Positions 63,906 through 64,000 of a stretch of DNA of 64,000 nt are shown piece after piece. The position numbers and the translations under genes are program-made. A model generated the notes under the pieces. That model did no database searches. It saw only the letters and a program-made list of their open reading frames with translations, and was not told where the DNA came from. Location of the stretch: contig NC_092576.1 in assembly GCF_037975245.1 (NCBI RefSeq), forward strand, positions 12,453,111-12,517,110. Reading direction: 5' to 3'. This DNA is from Apostichopus japonicus. Its lineage: Eukaryota > Echinodermata > Holothuroidea > Aspidochirotida > Stichopodidae. Each line of letters opens with the position of its first letter. Positions within the stretch are counted from its first letter, which is position 1.

Positions 63906-64000
63906 CGTCGACGCGTTGGCCTTACGTAAGATAATACCACCGCGGATCTCCTTGTTGACTGCCATAGTGGTTTTATCTTTCCTCCACCGTGGCATGAAAA
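63906..64000 (+). other. Element 3' untranslated part, cut by window end
   Basis: No polypurine tract or LTR start (TGTAGCGG) is seen in these 95 bases. Confidence 0.5.

Larger units (their letters stand above)
57634..64000 (+). mobile_element. Ty3/gypsy LTR retrotransposon, 3' end outside window
   Basis: The order is 5' LTR, primer-binding site, gag with a CCHC knuckle, then protease, reverse transcriptase, RNase H and integrase. RT-RNH before integrase is the Ty3/gypsy order. Gag and pol overlap with pol in the -1 frame. Pol has a nonsense codon (62242-62244) and a frameshift near 63300, so this copy cannot make a full Pol. No env-like frame and no 3' LTR are seen before the window ends. 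Codon use and GC content are clearly higher than in the surrounding spacer. Confidence 0.92.

Noticed and set aside
63906-64000. Env-like ORF or 3' LTR of the retrotransposon
   Set aside because: Only 95 bases remain after Pol, with no LTR start or further frame.

Overview
The window looks like a gene-poor, AT-rich, repeat-laden piece of a marine invertebrate deuterostome genome. An echinoderm, perhaps a sea cucumber, is my best guess. This rests on GT-AG introns, a WFIKKN-type multidomain inhibitor gene, paired IL-17-like cytokine genes (a family expanded in sea urchins), tRNA-derived SINEs, many small hAT-type elements and a Ty3/gypsy retrotransposon. Nothing is bacterial or viral. Species assignment is inference.

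Layout. (1) 3.9-12.1 kb, plus strand: the last seven coding exons of a secreted protein with an Ig domain, two Kunitz domains and an NTR domain. All exon phases join without a break. The order matches the C-terminal part of WFIKKN1/2; the WAP and Kazal exons and the start codon are not visible and probably lie left of the window. (2) 12.1-18.4 kb: AT-rich spacer with a foldback element and several tandem arrays. (3) 18.48-22.43 kb, minus strand: a complete four-exon gene for a 198-residue IL-17-like cytokine. (4) 22.4-35.2 kb: spacer with SINEs, hAT-type elements and a U2-snRNA-headed repeat. (5) 35.20-39.82 kb, minus strand: a second IL-17-like gene (183 residues) with the same intron phases. 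Three of its four coding exons have exactly the same length as in the first gene (15, 126 and 64 bp). (6) 39.8-57.6 kb: spacer with MITEs, a 178-bp satellite, long TA tracts, duplicated blocks and a second U2-like repeat. (7) 57.6-64.0 kb: a Ty3/gypsy element with 5' LTR, primer-binding site, gag and a broken pol; its 3' LTR is outside the window.

The two IL-17-like genes are head-to-tail paralogs. About 280-310 bp upstream of each start codon lies the same 11-bp kappa-B-like palindrome GGGTATTTCCC, followed 7-10 bp further upstream by AATATTCC. This suggests shared Rel/NF-kB-type control. Apart from the WFIKKN-like gene, the two cytokine genes and the retrotransposon, no other convincing gene is seen; a few weak exon-like segments are listed with low confidence.
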